From contig JBIOHC010000014.1 of the NCBI GenBank assembly GCA_044448685.1, positions 26,810 through 90,809 of the forward strand: a stretch of 64,000 nucleotides of DNA, in the 5' to 3' direction. Below, in pieces: positions 26,741-34,241 of the stretch. The notes beneath the pieces were generated by a model. It ran no database searches, had not been told where the DNA came from, and saw nothing but the letters and a program-made list of their open reading frames with translations. The position numbers were made by a program, and so were the translations under genes. Positions within the stretch are counted from its first letter, which is position 1, and every line of letters begins with the position of its first letter. The stretch comes from Palsa-965 sp044448685. GTDB taxonomy: Bacteria; Bacteroidota; Bacteroidia; Palsa-965.

Positions 26741-27247
26741 ATGGATGAAATCGTCAACAAAGTAGCCCAAAGCGGGTTGATTGAATTCAACCTGGAGGAT
26801 TATTATCCGAAAGGGGAGCGGGTATTGCTGGATATTAAAGACCGGTTGTTCCAGGGACTGATATTAAAAGAAAAAGATTTCAGGGAGTTCGTCAAAACAG
26901 AAAACTGGAGTTCCTACTCCGGAAAGAATGTAGCCATTATTTGCAGTGCAGACGCCATTGTGCCTACCTGGGCTTATATGTTACTGGCTACCGCATTGGC
27001 GCCTTATGCTTCCTTTACTTTTTTTGGAAATCCGGAAGCGCTTGAATCAGCATTGTTTCAAAAAGCGCTTTCCGTAATCGATGTGGAAAAATTCAGGGAT
27101 CAGAAAATTGTCATTAAGGGCTGCAGCAACCTGCCGGTACCTATATCCGCTTATGTCGAAATCACCCGTATCCTCCGGCCGGTAGCTCAAAGCCTTATGT
27201 ATGGGGAGCCCTGCTCTACAGTACCTTTGTTTAAGAAGTCTAAATAA
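26741..27247 (+). CDS. DUF2480 family protein
   Basis: 168 residues, soluble. Recognised as DUF2480 by its N-terminal INKVAQSGLIEFNLEDYYP-like segment and by CSADAIVPTWAYMLLATALAPYA, which in this family follows suf genes in many Bacteroidota. Function is unknown; a role in Fe-S assembly is inferred only from its place as last gene of the operon. Conserved Cys residues in KGCSNLPVP and GEPCSTVPLF could bind metal. Confidence 0.88.
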   Translation: MDEIVNKVAQSGLIEFNLEDYYPKGERVLLDIKDRLFQGLILKEKDFREFVKTENWSSYSGKNVAIICSADAIVPTWAYMLLATALAPYASFTFFGNPEALESALFQKALSVIDVEKFRDQKIVIKGCSNLPVPISAYVEITRILRPVAQSLMYGEPCSTVPLFKKSK

Positions 27248-27324
27248 GGCTGTCATCAAAATTGTTTTTATTTAGTGTTTCATATATATTATTTATATTT
27301 CCGATATAAATAATACAATTCCTT

Positions 27325-28440
27325 ATGAACACGAAAATAATTCGGAGCAAGGAATACAAGGACTTACTCAAGACAGTCAAGTCTCAAATTCAAAGCTCTC
27401 AAATCAAGGCAGCACTAACAGTTAATCGGGAACTGTTAACGCTCTATTGGACTCTGGGCAAGATCATATCTGACAAACAAAAGCAAACCACTTGGGGAGG
27501 TGGATTAATCATTCAATTGAGTATGGATTTGACCCGTGAATTCCCTGAAATGAAAGGGTTTTCAGAGCGCAACCTTTTCTATATTCAGCAATGGTATTTG
27601 TTCTACAGCCAATCTCTTAAGAAACTGCCACAACTTGTGGCAGTAATTGAAAAGTCCGTAAAACTGCCACAACTTGTGGCAGTAATTAAAAACGGAAGCG
27701 CAAACTACAAATTGATGGAGCTGATAAAGCGAATTCCTTGGGGTCATAATCGTGAGATTATTTCCAAATGCAAGGATTTGAATGAAGCCTTATACTATAT
27801 CTTAGAATCTATTCGCAATAATTGGTCAAGGAATGTTCTCATACACCATATCGAAAATAACCTGTTTAAACGCAAGGGGAAAGCCATAACCAACTTTAAA
27901 CTTACACTCCCTAAACCACTCTCAGACTTAGCTGAGGACACACTCAAGAATCCATACAATTTCGATTTCCTGACCTTCAACAGAAAAGTTCAGGAATTGG
28001 ATCTTGAAAGATCACTTACCGACCACATCACCAAATTTCTGATTGAATTGGGCGCTGGATTTGCTTTTGTAGGAAGACAATACCATCTGGAAGTTGGGGA
28101 AGAAGATTTCTATATTGACTTGCTTTTCTATCATACCCGACTGCATTGTTATGTGATTGTGGAACTAAAGACCGGAAAATTCCTTCCCGAGTATGCCGGG
28201 AAGCTGAATTTTTATCTTTCTGTGGTGGATGACCATTTGAAAACGGAACGGGATCAGCCCAGCATTGGCATTTTGATTTGCAGACAAGGGAATAAAATTA
28301 TAGCCGAATATGCGCTGAAAGATGTGCATAAACCGATAGGGATTACGGAATACAAATTGACAGAAAGTATCCCAAAGAAGTTCAAAGGAAAACTGCCGAG
28401 CATTGAAGATTTGGAAGAGGAACTTAAGAAAAGGAGGTGA
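27325..28440 (+). CDS. PDDEXK nuclease-domain protein (DUF1016/YhcG)
   Basis: 371 residues. The N-terminal DUF1016-N helical domain (about 1-150) has SQIKAALTVNRELLTLYWTLG and FSERNLFYIQQWY. The C-terminal nuclease domain (about 205-360) has FYIDLLFYHTRLHCYVIVELK, with the D...E.K catalytic set of the PD-(D/E)xK fold. Members are often solitary or linked to restriction-modification and defence loci; no modification gene is next to this one. A 39-bp in-frame duplication, each with a perfect 19-bp palindrome, encodes KLPQLVAVI twice near residues 100-120. Base use is more AT-rich than in the suf genes, consistent with transfer. Confidence 0.88.
   Translation: MNTKIIRSKEYKDLLKTVKSQIQSSQIKAALTVNRELLTLYWTLGKIISDKQKQTTWGGGLIIQLSMDLTREFPEMKGFSERNLFYIQQWYLFYSQSLKKLPQLVAVIEKSVKLPQLVAVIKNGSANYKLMELIKRIPWGHNREIISKCKDLNEALYYILESIRNNWSRNVLIHHIENNLFKRKGKAITNFKLTLPKPLSDLAEDTLKNPYNFDFLTFNRKVQELDLERSLTDHITKFLIELGAGFAFVGRQYHLEVGEEDFYIDLLFYHTRLHCYVIVELKTGKFLPEYAGKLNFYLSVVDDHLKTERDQPSIGILICRQGNKIIAEYALKDVHKPIGITEYKLTESIPKKFKGKLPSIEDLEEELKKRR
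27622..27699 (+). repeat. 39-bp tandem duplication with 19-bp palindromes inside the DUF1016 gene
   Basis: CTGCCACAACTTGTGGCAG at 27625-27643 and again at 27664-27682, exactly 39 bases (13 codons) apart. Each is a 9-bp perfect inverted repeat around one base. The reading frame is kept. Confidence 0.85.
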
Positions 28441-28452
28441 AGAGGTAGTTAT

Positions 28453-28995
28453 TTATTGTTTAGGATGTACTGCCTTATAAACTTTTACAAAATCATAATT
28501 CCCGTTGATTTCATGAGCACTGTAATATTCATACCATTTAAATGCTGCAGATAAGGCAGTCAGCAATTCTTTATCACTTGAATATGCCTTTCGGATGTTT
28601 ATTCGGGTGAGTTCATATTGACGGGAATCGGAAGTACGCGAAAACCATGCATGGGATTTGGATCCAGGGTAAAACAGCAGTCCCCCAAGATCCTCCATAA
28701 GCATATATCCTCTGTTTGGATAATACCTGTAGATCTTACCATTGGATTTGTAACCCCAAAGTGAATCACGGCTAAGGAGTATTTCCTGATCATTCCAAAG
28801 GGTGGCATGAAGATCATAGTCTCCATTCAGGGAGACACGCTTCACGGAATCGATGCGTGCACATCCAGTATTGATCTGTGCCGAACTGCGTAATATTTCG
28901 ACACGTTGTTGAGTTTGAGCCCGATTCAAATGAACCTGGCCAAGGAGGAGCGTAATCAGAAATAACCGAATCCATACAATTCCGCTATCTATCAT
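28453..28995 (-). CDS. Secreted hypothetical protein
   Basis: 180 residues from the chosen ATG; the frame opens 7 codons earlier inside a palindrome region. A signal peptide (WIRLFLITLLLGQVHLNRA) precedes a mature domain with many aromatic residues (GYKSNGKIYRYYPNRGYMLM, AFKWYEYYSAHE). No cysteine lipobox. I do not recognise the family. It converges on the DUF1016 gene, 12 bases away. Confidence 0.65.
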   Translation of the reverse strand: MIDSGIVWIRLFLITLLLGQVHLNRAQTQQRVEILRSSAQINTGCARIDSVKRVSLNGDYDLHATLWNDQEILLSRDSLWGYKSNGKIYRYYPNRGYMLMEDLGGLLFYPGSKSHAWFSRTSDSRQYELTRINIRKAYSSDKELLTALSAAFKWYEYYSAHEINGNYDFVKVYKAVHPKQ

Positions 28996-29015
28996 CAGGA
29001 AATCACATTTTAGCA

Positions 29016-29057
29016 TTTAGCGTTTAAAATTTATAATTATAAATTTTAAACGCTAAA
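29016..29057. repeat. 42-bp perfect palindrome
   Basis: Left half TTTAGCGTTTAAAATTTATAA is mirrored exactly with no loop; a partial third arm TTTTAAACGCTC follows. It lies between purF (minus, upstream side) and the secreted protein gene. It has no GC stem with T-tail, so it is not a usual terminator. Confidence 0.85.
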
Positions 29058-29108
29058 TTTTAAACGCTCAAGTCTTGTGTCTTATGTCTTGATTCTAATG
29101 TCTTGCCC

Positions 29109-31010
29109 CTAGTAAGCCCTTACGTTCTTCCCCTCCATAAAATTAATGAAGGAACGATTTACAACTTTATTACCTCCCGGAGTAGGATAGTTTCCGGTGA
29201 AGTACCAGTCGCCCAGATTATCCGGACAAGCATTGTGCAAGCCTTCTATACTTTGATAAATGAGCTGCACTTCGGCATGAATATCTTCAGGCCGGAGGAG
29301 TTCAGCGATTTTTGCTGAAATCTGATCTGCAGTAAAAGGCTTGTAGAGTTCCTTTACCACATTCCTCATTTCTGTCATCGGTTTTTCTTCTTCGGCTTTC
29401 GCTTTCTCATATACTTCATCCAGAAGGTTCTCCATGAAATGATCTTTCAGCAGGGCTACTGTAGCCTGGAAAGCAATAAAATCGCCCAGCTTGGCCATAT
29501 CAATGCCGTAACAATCCGGGTATCGGATTTGAGGAGCAGATGAAACAACCACAATTTTTTTCGGGCCCAGGCGGTCCAGAATTTTCAGAATACTTTGTTT
29601 AAGAGTTGTGCCCCTAACAATGGAATCATCCAGGATAACCAGTTTATCTTCGCCTCTTTTGAGCACACCGTAGGTCGTATCGTATACGTGAGCCACCATA
29701 TCATTGCGGCTGCTGTCGTTGGTAATAAAGGTTCTCAGCTTCACATCCTTTACAGCCAGCTTTTCAATTCGGGGATGCTGGAAGAGAATTTCACTCAGGC
29801 GGGGTTCGGTTACATTATTCCCCATCTTCATGATCTCATGACGCTTGACCACATTCATATAATGGTGAAGGGCATCCACCAGCCCCCCGAAAGCCACCTC
29901 AGCCGTATTGGGTATATAGGAGAAAACCGTATTCTTCATATCATACTCAATGGCTTTGAGTACTGATGAACAGAGCTGGCTTCCCAGGTTCTTGCGTTCC
30001 TGGTATATATCGGCATCACTGCCCCTGGAAAAATAAATTCGTTCAAAGGAACATGCTTTTCGTTCACCGGGTTGTATTACCAGGCTCTCTTCCACAACTC
30101 CGTTCTTTTTAATGATAAGGGCATGACCGGGTGTGATTTCCTTGATTGAAACAAGAGGCACATTGAATGCTGTCTGTATAACAGGACGTTCGGAAGTCAC
30201 TACCACCACTTCATCATCTATATAATAATAAGCAGGACGGATACCGTTCGGGTCGCGCATCACAAAAGAATCTCCATGTCCCAGCAATCCTGCAATGACA
30301 TAACCTCCGTCCCAATATTTGCTCGACTCTGTCAGGATGCGGTGCACATCCATGTTTTCAGCAATCTTGTGGGAAATTTCCTCATTCGTAAAATCCTTGC
30401 TTTTGAACTGACGGAACAGGCGTTCATTTTCCTCATCCAGGAAATGACCTATCTTCTCCATAACAGTAACCGTGTCTGATTTTTCCTTGGGGTGCTGACC
30501 CAGTTCTACCAGATGATTGAAAAGCTCCTCGGTATTGGTCAGATTGAAATTTCCTGCTACAACCAGGTTACGGCTCATCCAGTTGTTCTGCCTCAGAAAG
30601 GGGTGACAGTTTTCTATGCTGTTACCGCCATAAGTTCCATAACGCAGATGTCCCAGAAAAAGTTCCCCTGAAAAGGCTACATGCTGTTTAAGCCATTCCG
30701 GATCATTCATTTTTTCCGGTTTACGCTTCTGAACATCCTCGAACTTCGCATGTATCTTGGAAAATATCTCGCGTATGGCACCGTTTCCTGTTGCCCGGCA
30801 GCGGCTGATATACCGGTTACCCGGTTCCACATCAAATTTTATATTGGCCACACCGGCACCGTCCTGGCCCCGGTTATGCTGTTTCTCCATCAGCAGGTAC
30901 AGCTTATTGATGCCGTACAGGCTGGTCCCATATTTCTCCTGGTAAAAAGAGAGCGGTTTGAGAAGACGGATCAAGGCTATTCCGCATTCGTGTTTAATCG
31001 CTTCACTCAT
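29109..31010 (-). CDS. purF: Amidophosphoribosyltransferase-like protein, long form
   Basis: 633 residues, longer than the about 500 of classical PurF. The N-terminal class II glutamine amidotransferase has Cys9 (MSEAIKHECGIALIRL) after a short leader likely cleaved to expose it, NRGQDGAGVA near 52 and HLRYGTYGGNS near 130. The phosphoribosyltransferase domain has the PRPP loop KLVILDDSIVRGTTLKQS near 465. An extra C-terminal 110 residues (MTEMRNVVKELYKPF...) are not part of the usual core. It catalyses the first step of purine synthesis. Insertions in the PRPP domain and the extension make the long Bacteroidota subgroup the right comparison; a divergent specificity cannot be excluded. Confidence 0.85.
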   Translation of the reverse strand: MSEAIKHECGIALIRLLKPLSFYQEKYGTSLYGINKLYLLMEKQHNRGQDGAGVANIKFDVEPGNRYISRCRATGNGAIREIFSKIHAKFEDVQKRKPEKMNDPEWLKQHVAFSGELFLGHLRYGTYGGNSIENCHPFLRQNNWMSRNLVVAGNFNLTNTEELFNHLVELGQHPKEKSDTVTVMEKIGHFLDEENERLFRQFKSKDFTNEEISHKIAENMDVHRILTESSKYWDGGYVIAGLLGHGDSFVMRDPNGIRPAYYYIDDEVVVVTSERPVIQTAFNVPLVSIKEITPGHALIIKKNGVVEESLVIQPGERKACSFERIYFSRGSDADIYQERKNLGSQLCSSVLKAIEYDMKNTVFSYIPNTAEVAFGGLVDALHHYMNVVKRHEIMKMGNNVTEPRLSEILFQHPRIEKLAVKDVKLRTFITNDSSRNDMVAHVYDTTYGVLKRGEDKLVILDDSIVRGTTLKQSILKILDRLGPKKIVVVSSAPQIRYPDCYGIDMAKLGDFIAFQATVALLKDHFMENLLDEVYEKAKAEEEKPMTEMRNVVKELYKPFTADQISAKIAELLRPEDIHAEVQLIYQSIEGLHNACPDNLGDWYFTGNYPTPGGNKVVNRSFINFMEGKNVRAY

Positions 31011-31074
31011 GTGTGTCTGGCTGTAAAAAGAAGATCAAATTTACGATAATTCTCTGAGTCAGAGGCATTGAGTT

Positions 31075-32085
31075 TTAAACGAATCTGTCCTTGTCAAGGG
31101 CCAGCCATTTCAGGGCTGCACCGCTTAGCAGGAGCTCCTTTTTTTTATCATCATAGGGCATGGAACGAATCAGGCTGCCCGGTTCGAGCTCTCCCAGCGG
31201 AAAAGGGTAATCAGTACCCAAAGCAACACGCTCAGGGCCAAACATATTCACGACAAAATCAAGCATATGCGGATCATGAACAAGACTGTCTATCCAGAAT
31301 TTATCAGTATATGTCCTGGGGTTCAGCTCATTGTCTATTGCCACAAGATCGGGTCTGCAATGAAAACCATGCTCTATCCGGCCCAGCGTAGACGGAAAAT
31401 TTCCTCCTCCATGTGCAAAAGCAACCCTTAGTTTGGGAAATTTATTGAAAACACCACCGAAAATAAGGGAACAAATAGCCCTTGACGTTTCAGCCGGCAT
31501 CCCAACCAGCCAGGGGAGCCAGTATTTCTGCATCTCTTTCTCTCCCATCATCTCCCAGGGATGAATAAAAACAGCCATCCCCAGCTCTTCGCAGGCAGCA
31601 AAAATCTCTGAAAAGGAAGGGTCATTCAGGTTCAGCTGATTGATATTGGTACCAATCTGTACGCCTGCCAACCCGATTGATTTGCATCTTTCCAGTTCTT
31701 TTACTGCCAGGGCAGGGTTTTGCATCGGCAAGGTACCCAGACCGATGAATCGTTTTGGAAACCGGCTGACAATACCGGCAATATGATCATTCAGAAATTT
31801 ACTCAGTTCCAGACAGTCGGCCGGCTTGGCCCAGTAACTGAACATCACCGGAACGGTAGATAATACCTGAACCTGCACACGATGATGATCACACTCCTGC
31901 ATCCTTTTTTCAGGACTCCAGCAATTATCTTCCACTTCCCTGAAAAACCGCCCGGTATCCAGCAGCATACGTGCACAGCAAGGTTTATGATGCTCCAGCG
32001 CTATAAATCCTCCATAACCAAAACGTTTTTTCCAATCCGGGATGTGTTCCGGAAGAATATGTGTGTGAATATCGATGCTGAGCAT
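31075..32085 (-). CDS. 2-amino-3-carboxymuconate-6-semialdehyde decarboxylase (ACMSD)-like amidohydrolase
   Basis: 336 residues. Zn ligands of the ACMSD amidohydrolase group are visible: DIHTHILPEH near 5-14, FIHPWEMMGE near 178, FAHGGGNFPSTLGRIEHG near 230 and LGTDYPFPLGE near 297. The enzyme decarboxylates ACMS, steering the kynurenine branch away from quinolinate/NAD synthesis. It follows the 3-hydroxyanthranilate dioxygenase gene after 8 bases, whose product makes its substrate. Confidence 0.9.
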   Translation of the reverse strand: MLSIDIHTHILPEHIPDWKKRFGYGGFIALEHHKPCCARMLLDTGRFFREVEDNCWSPEKRMQECDHHRVQVQVLSTVPVMFSYWAKPADCLELSKFLNDHIAGIVSRFPKRFIGLGTLPMQNPALAVKELERCKSIGLAGVQIGTNINQLNLNDPSFSEIFAACEELGMAVFIHPWEMMGEKEMQKYWLPWLVGMPAETSRAICSLIFGGVFNKFPKLRVAFAHGGGNFPSTLGRIEHGFHCRPDLVAIDNELNPRTYTDKFWIDSLVHDPHMLDFVVNMFGPERVALGTDYPFPLGELEPGSLIRSMPYDDKKKELLLSGAALKWLALDKDRFV

Positions 32086-32093
32086 ACCTGCTT

Positions 32094-32636
32094 TTAGGTT
32101 GGGGAAGAGACTGCTTTGGGTGCTACAGGTGGTTCCATTTCATATCCGCATTTTTTGCAGGTCCGTAAATCCTTGTTACTGTAAAATTCTGCAAACGTTT
32201 CCTGAAACTGGGTCATGATATTGGTCAGGGTAAAGTATTTTGAATACAATGGAGCATTGCATTTCTCACAGAACCAAAGCAAGCCGTCTTTTTCGGTTTC
32301 TTTTCGTTTGCGTTCTATTACCAGTCCCACAGTATTGGGTCCCCGGCGCGGATTATGAGGCACTGTAGGCGGCAGAAGGAAGATCTCCCCTTCCCTGATC
32401 GGTACCTCTACTGCTTTTCCTTCTTCCTGTATCTGGACAACGATATCTCCTTCCAGCTGGTAAAAGAATTCTTCGCTTTCATTGTAATGATAATCCTTAC
32501 GTGCATTCGGGCCACCGACAACCATCACGATGAATTCCGTATTTTCAAATACCACTTTGTTTCCAACAGGCGGTTTAAGCAGATGACGGTTCTCGTCAAT
32601 CCACTTTTTAAAGTTGAATGGTCTGCGTATGCTCAT
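32094..32636 (-). CDS. 3-hydroxyanthranilate 3,4-dioxygenase
   Basis: 180 residues, cupin fold. Fe ligands: His near 50 and Glu near 56 in YHYNESEEFFYQLEGDIV, and His near 94 in LPPTVPHNPRRGPNTVGLV. A rubredoxin-like iron site sits in the C-terminus (CEKC near 122, CKKC near 160), as in bacterial homologues. It opens the ring of 3-hydroxyanthranilate to ACMS, the substrate of the next gene. No kynureninase or tryptophan dioxygenase lies in this window. Confidence 0.93.
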   Translation of the reverse strand: MSIRRPFNFKKWIDENRHLLKPPVGNKVVFENTEFIVMVVGGPNARKDYHYNESEEFFYQLEGDIVVQIQEEGKAVEVPIREGEIFLLPPTVPHNPRRGPNTVGLVIERKRKETEKDGLLWFCEKCNAPLYSKYFTLTNIMTQFQETFAEFYSNKDLRTCKKCGYEMEPPVAPKAVSSPT

Positions 32637-32712
32637 GAGGAGGTTAATTTATTTATCTGTACGAAGTTAAGCATAGATTATCAAATCCAGGTTCTGCTTT
32701 TGGATATTCGCT

Positions 32713-32720
32713 TACCTTTG
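32713..32720 (+). promoter_or_regulatory. Possible -7 box of the SDR gene
   Basis: TACCTTTG matches TAnnTTTG, but no TTG is found at the right distance upstream and it ends 4 bases before the first ATG. If used, the transcript would be almost leaderless and start at the second ATG (32731). Confidence 0.35.
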
Positions 32721-32724
32721 TTTT

Positions 32725-33513
32725 ATGAACATGGATTTAAGTAACAAAACGGCTCTGGTATGCGGCAGTACACAGGGCATTGGTAAAGCAGCAGCCATTG
32801 AACTGGCTCAGCTAGGGGCCAAAATAATACTCATGGCACGCAGTGAGGAAAAACTCAGGGCTGTAAAGGCTGAACTGATTACAGCCAAAGGGCAGCAGCA
32901 TGATTTTATTCCAGCAGATTTCAGCAAGCCGGAAGATGTTCAGGATAAAATTAATCGTTATATAATCCGGAACGGAGCAATACATATTCTGGTAAATAAT
33001 ACAGGAGGTCCTCCGGCCGGGCCAATCATCCTTGCCAAACCGGAGGAGTTTACACAGGCATTTTCCAATCACCTGCTCTGTAACCATCTTCTTGTTCAGG
33101 CCCTTGCAGAAGGGATGAAACGAAGCGGTTACGGACGTATTATCAATATCATTTCCACCTCTGTCAAGCAACCCCTTAAAGGGCTCGGCGTTTCCAATAC
33201 CATACGTGCCGCCGTTGCCAACTGGGCAAAAACAATGTCCATCGAGCTGGCTCCTTTCGGCATCACCGTCAATAACGTATTACCGGGAGCTACACAAACA
33301 GCCAGGTTGTTGGGTATCATAGAAAATAAAGCAGCAAAAACAGGACGAAGCCTGGAAGAGGTAAAAAAAGAAATGCTGGAAGAAATTCCTGCAGCACGTT
33401 TTGCCGAAGCATCAGAAGTGGCTAATGCAATAGCATTCCTGGCCTCACCGGCAGCTGCCTATATTACAGGTATCAATGTTCCGGTAGATGGTGGACGAAC
33501 CGGCAGTTTGTAA
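32725..33513 (+). CDS. Short-chain dehydrogenase/reductase
   Basis: 262 residues. Cofactor motif CGSTQGIGKAAAIE near 13-26, NNTGGPPAG in place of the usual NNAG near 91. The active-site tetrad is shifted: IINIISTSVKQP has Ser, but the usual YxxxK is not evident, GVSNTIRAAVANW standing at that place. This NTGGPP/SNTIRA pattern marks an SDR subgroup close to 3-oxoacyl reductase-like proteins of uncertain substrate. C-terminal VDGGRTGSL. The second ATG (32731) is an alternative start. Divergent from the 3-HAO/ACMSD operon; a link to tryptophan degradation is inference only. Confidence 0.88.
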   Translation: MNMDLSNKTALVCGSTQGIGKAAAIELAQLGAKIILMARSEEKLRAVKAELITAKGQQHDFIPADFSKPEDVQDKINRYIIRNGAIHILVNNTGGPPAGPIILAKPEEFTQAFSNHLLCNHLLVQALAEGMKRSGYGRIINIISTSVKQPLKGLGVSNTIRAAVANWAKTMSIELAPFGITVNNVLPGATQTARLLGIIENKAAKTGRSLEEVKKEMLEEIPAARFAEASEVANAIAFLASPAAAYITGINVPVDGGRTGSL

Positions 33514-33524
33514 ACTCTTCTGAT

Positions 33525-34241
33525 TTATCCTATCAGGAGTTTAAATCCTTTTCCATGAATATTGAGAATTTCCACCGAAGGATCATCTTTAAGGTATTTT
33601 CTCAGCTTTGCAATATATACATCCATAGAGCGGGAATTGAAATAGCTGTCATCTTTCCAGATTGTATTCAGTGCAAAAGACCTGTCCAGTATGTCATTTG
33701 AATTAAGACATAACAGTCTGAGCAAATCAGCTTCTTTGGATGTCAGTTTTTCCGGCTTACCGTTCCTTTCAAGCACCTGTCTGTTATGATCGAACTTATA
33801 AACTCCGATTGTGAACTCCTGCTGTGACGAATGTGCTATATTCTGATTACGTGTACGACGCAATATAGCCTTAAGCCTTAACAACAGCTCCTCCATACTG
33901 AATGGCTTGGTAATATAATCATCGGCTCCGACAGTAAAGCCTTCTATGGCATCTTCCTTCATCGACTTGGCTGTCAGAAACACGACCGGTATCTGCTGAT
34001 CTATTGCCCTTACTTCACGTGCCAGGGTAAACCCGTCTTTTACCGGCATCATTACATCAAGCAGACAGATATCAAACTTGCTTCTGCGAAACAAATCAAT
34101 TGCTTCTTTTCCATTGGCAGCCAGACTGGTTGTATACCCTTTTGCATCCAGATATTCCTTGAGTAAAGTTCCCAGGTTAGGATCATCTTCCGCTAACAGC
34201 ACTTTTATTTTTTCTTCCGGCATATCAGGTATTTTTGGCAT
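33525..34241 (-). CDS. OmpR-family response regulator (RprY-like)
   Basis: 238 residues. The receiver (10-125) has LLAEDDPNLG, phospho-acceptor Asp near 61 in ICLLDVMMPVKDG and Lys in ITKPFSMEE. Trans_reg_C winged helix (about 138-236) has LTSKEADLLRLLCLN and FNSRSMDVYIAKLRKYL. The closest plan is RprY of Bacteroides. It overlaps the kinase gene by 17 bases. A start at the internal MPEEK is possible. Confidence 0.93.
   Translation of the reverse strand: MPKIPDMPEEKIKVLLAEDDPNLGTLLKEYLDAKGYTTSLAANGKEAIDLFRRSKFDICLLDVMMPVKDGFTLAREVRAIDQQIPVVFLTAKSMKEDAIEGFTVGADDYITKPFSMEELLLRLKAILRRTRNQNIAHSSQQEFTIGVYKFDHNRQVLERNGKPEKLTSKEADLLRLLCLNSNDILDRSFALNTIWKDDSYFNSRSMDVYIAKLRKYLKDDPSVEILNIHGKGFKLLIG

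Noticed and set aside
29109..31010. Frameshift or fusion to explain the 633-residue PurF
   Set aside because: The frame is clean and both domains are intact; the longer form seems to be a natural Bacteroidota variant.
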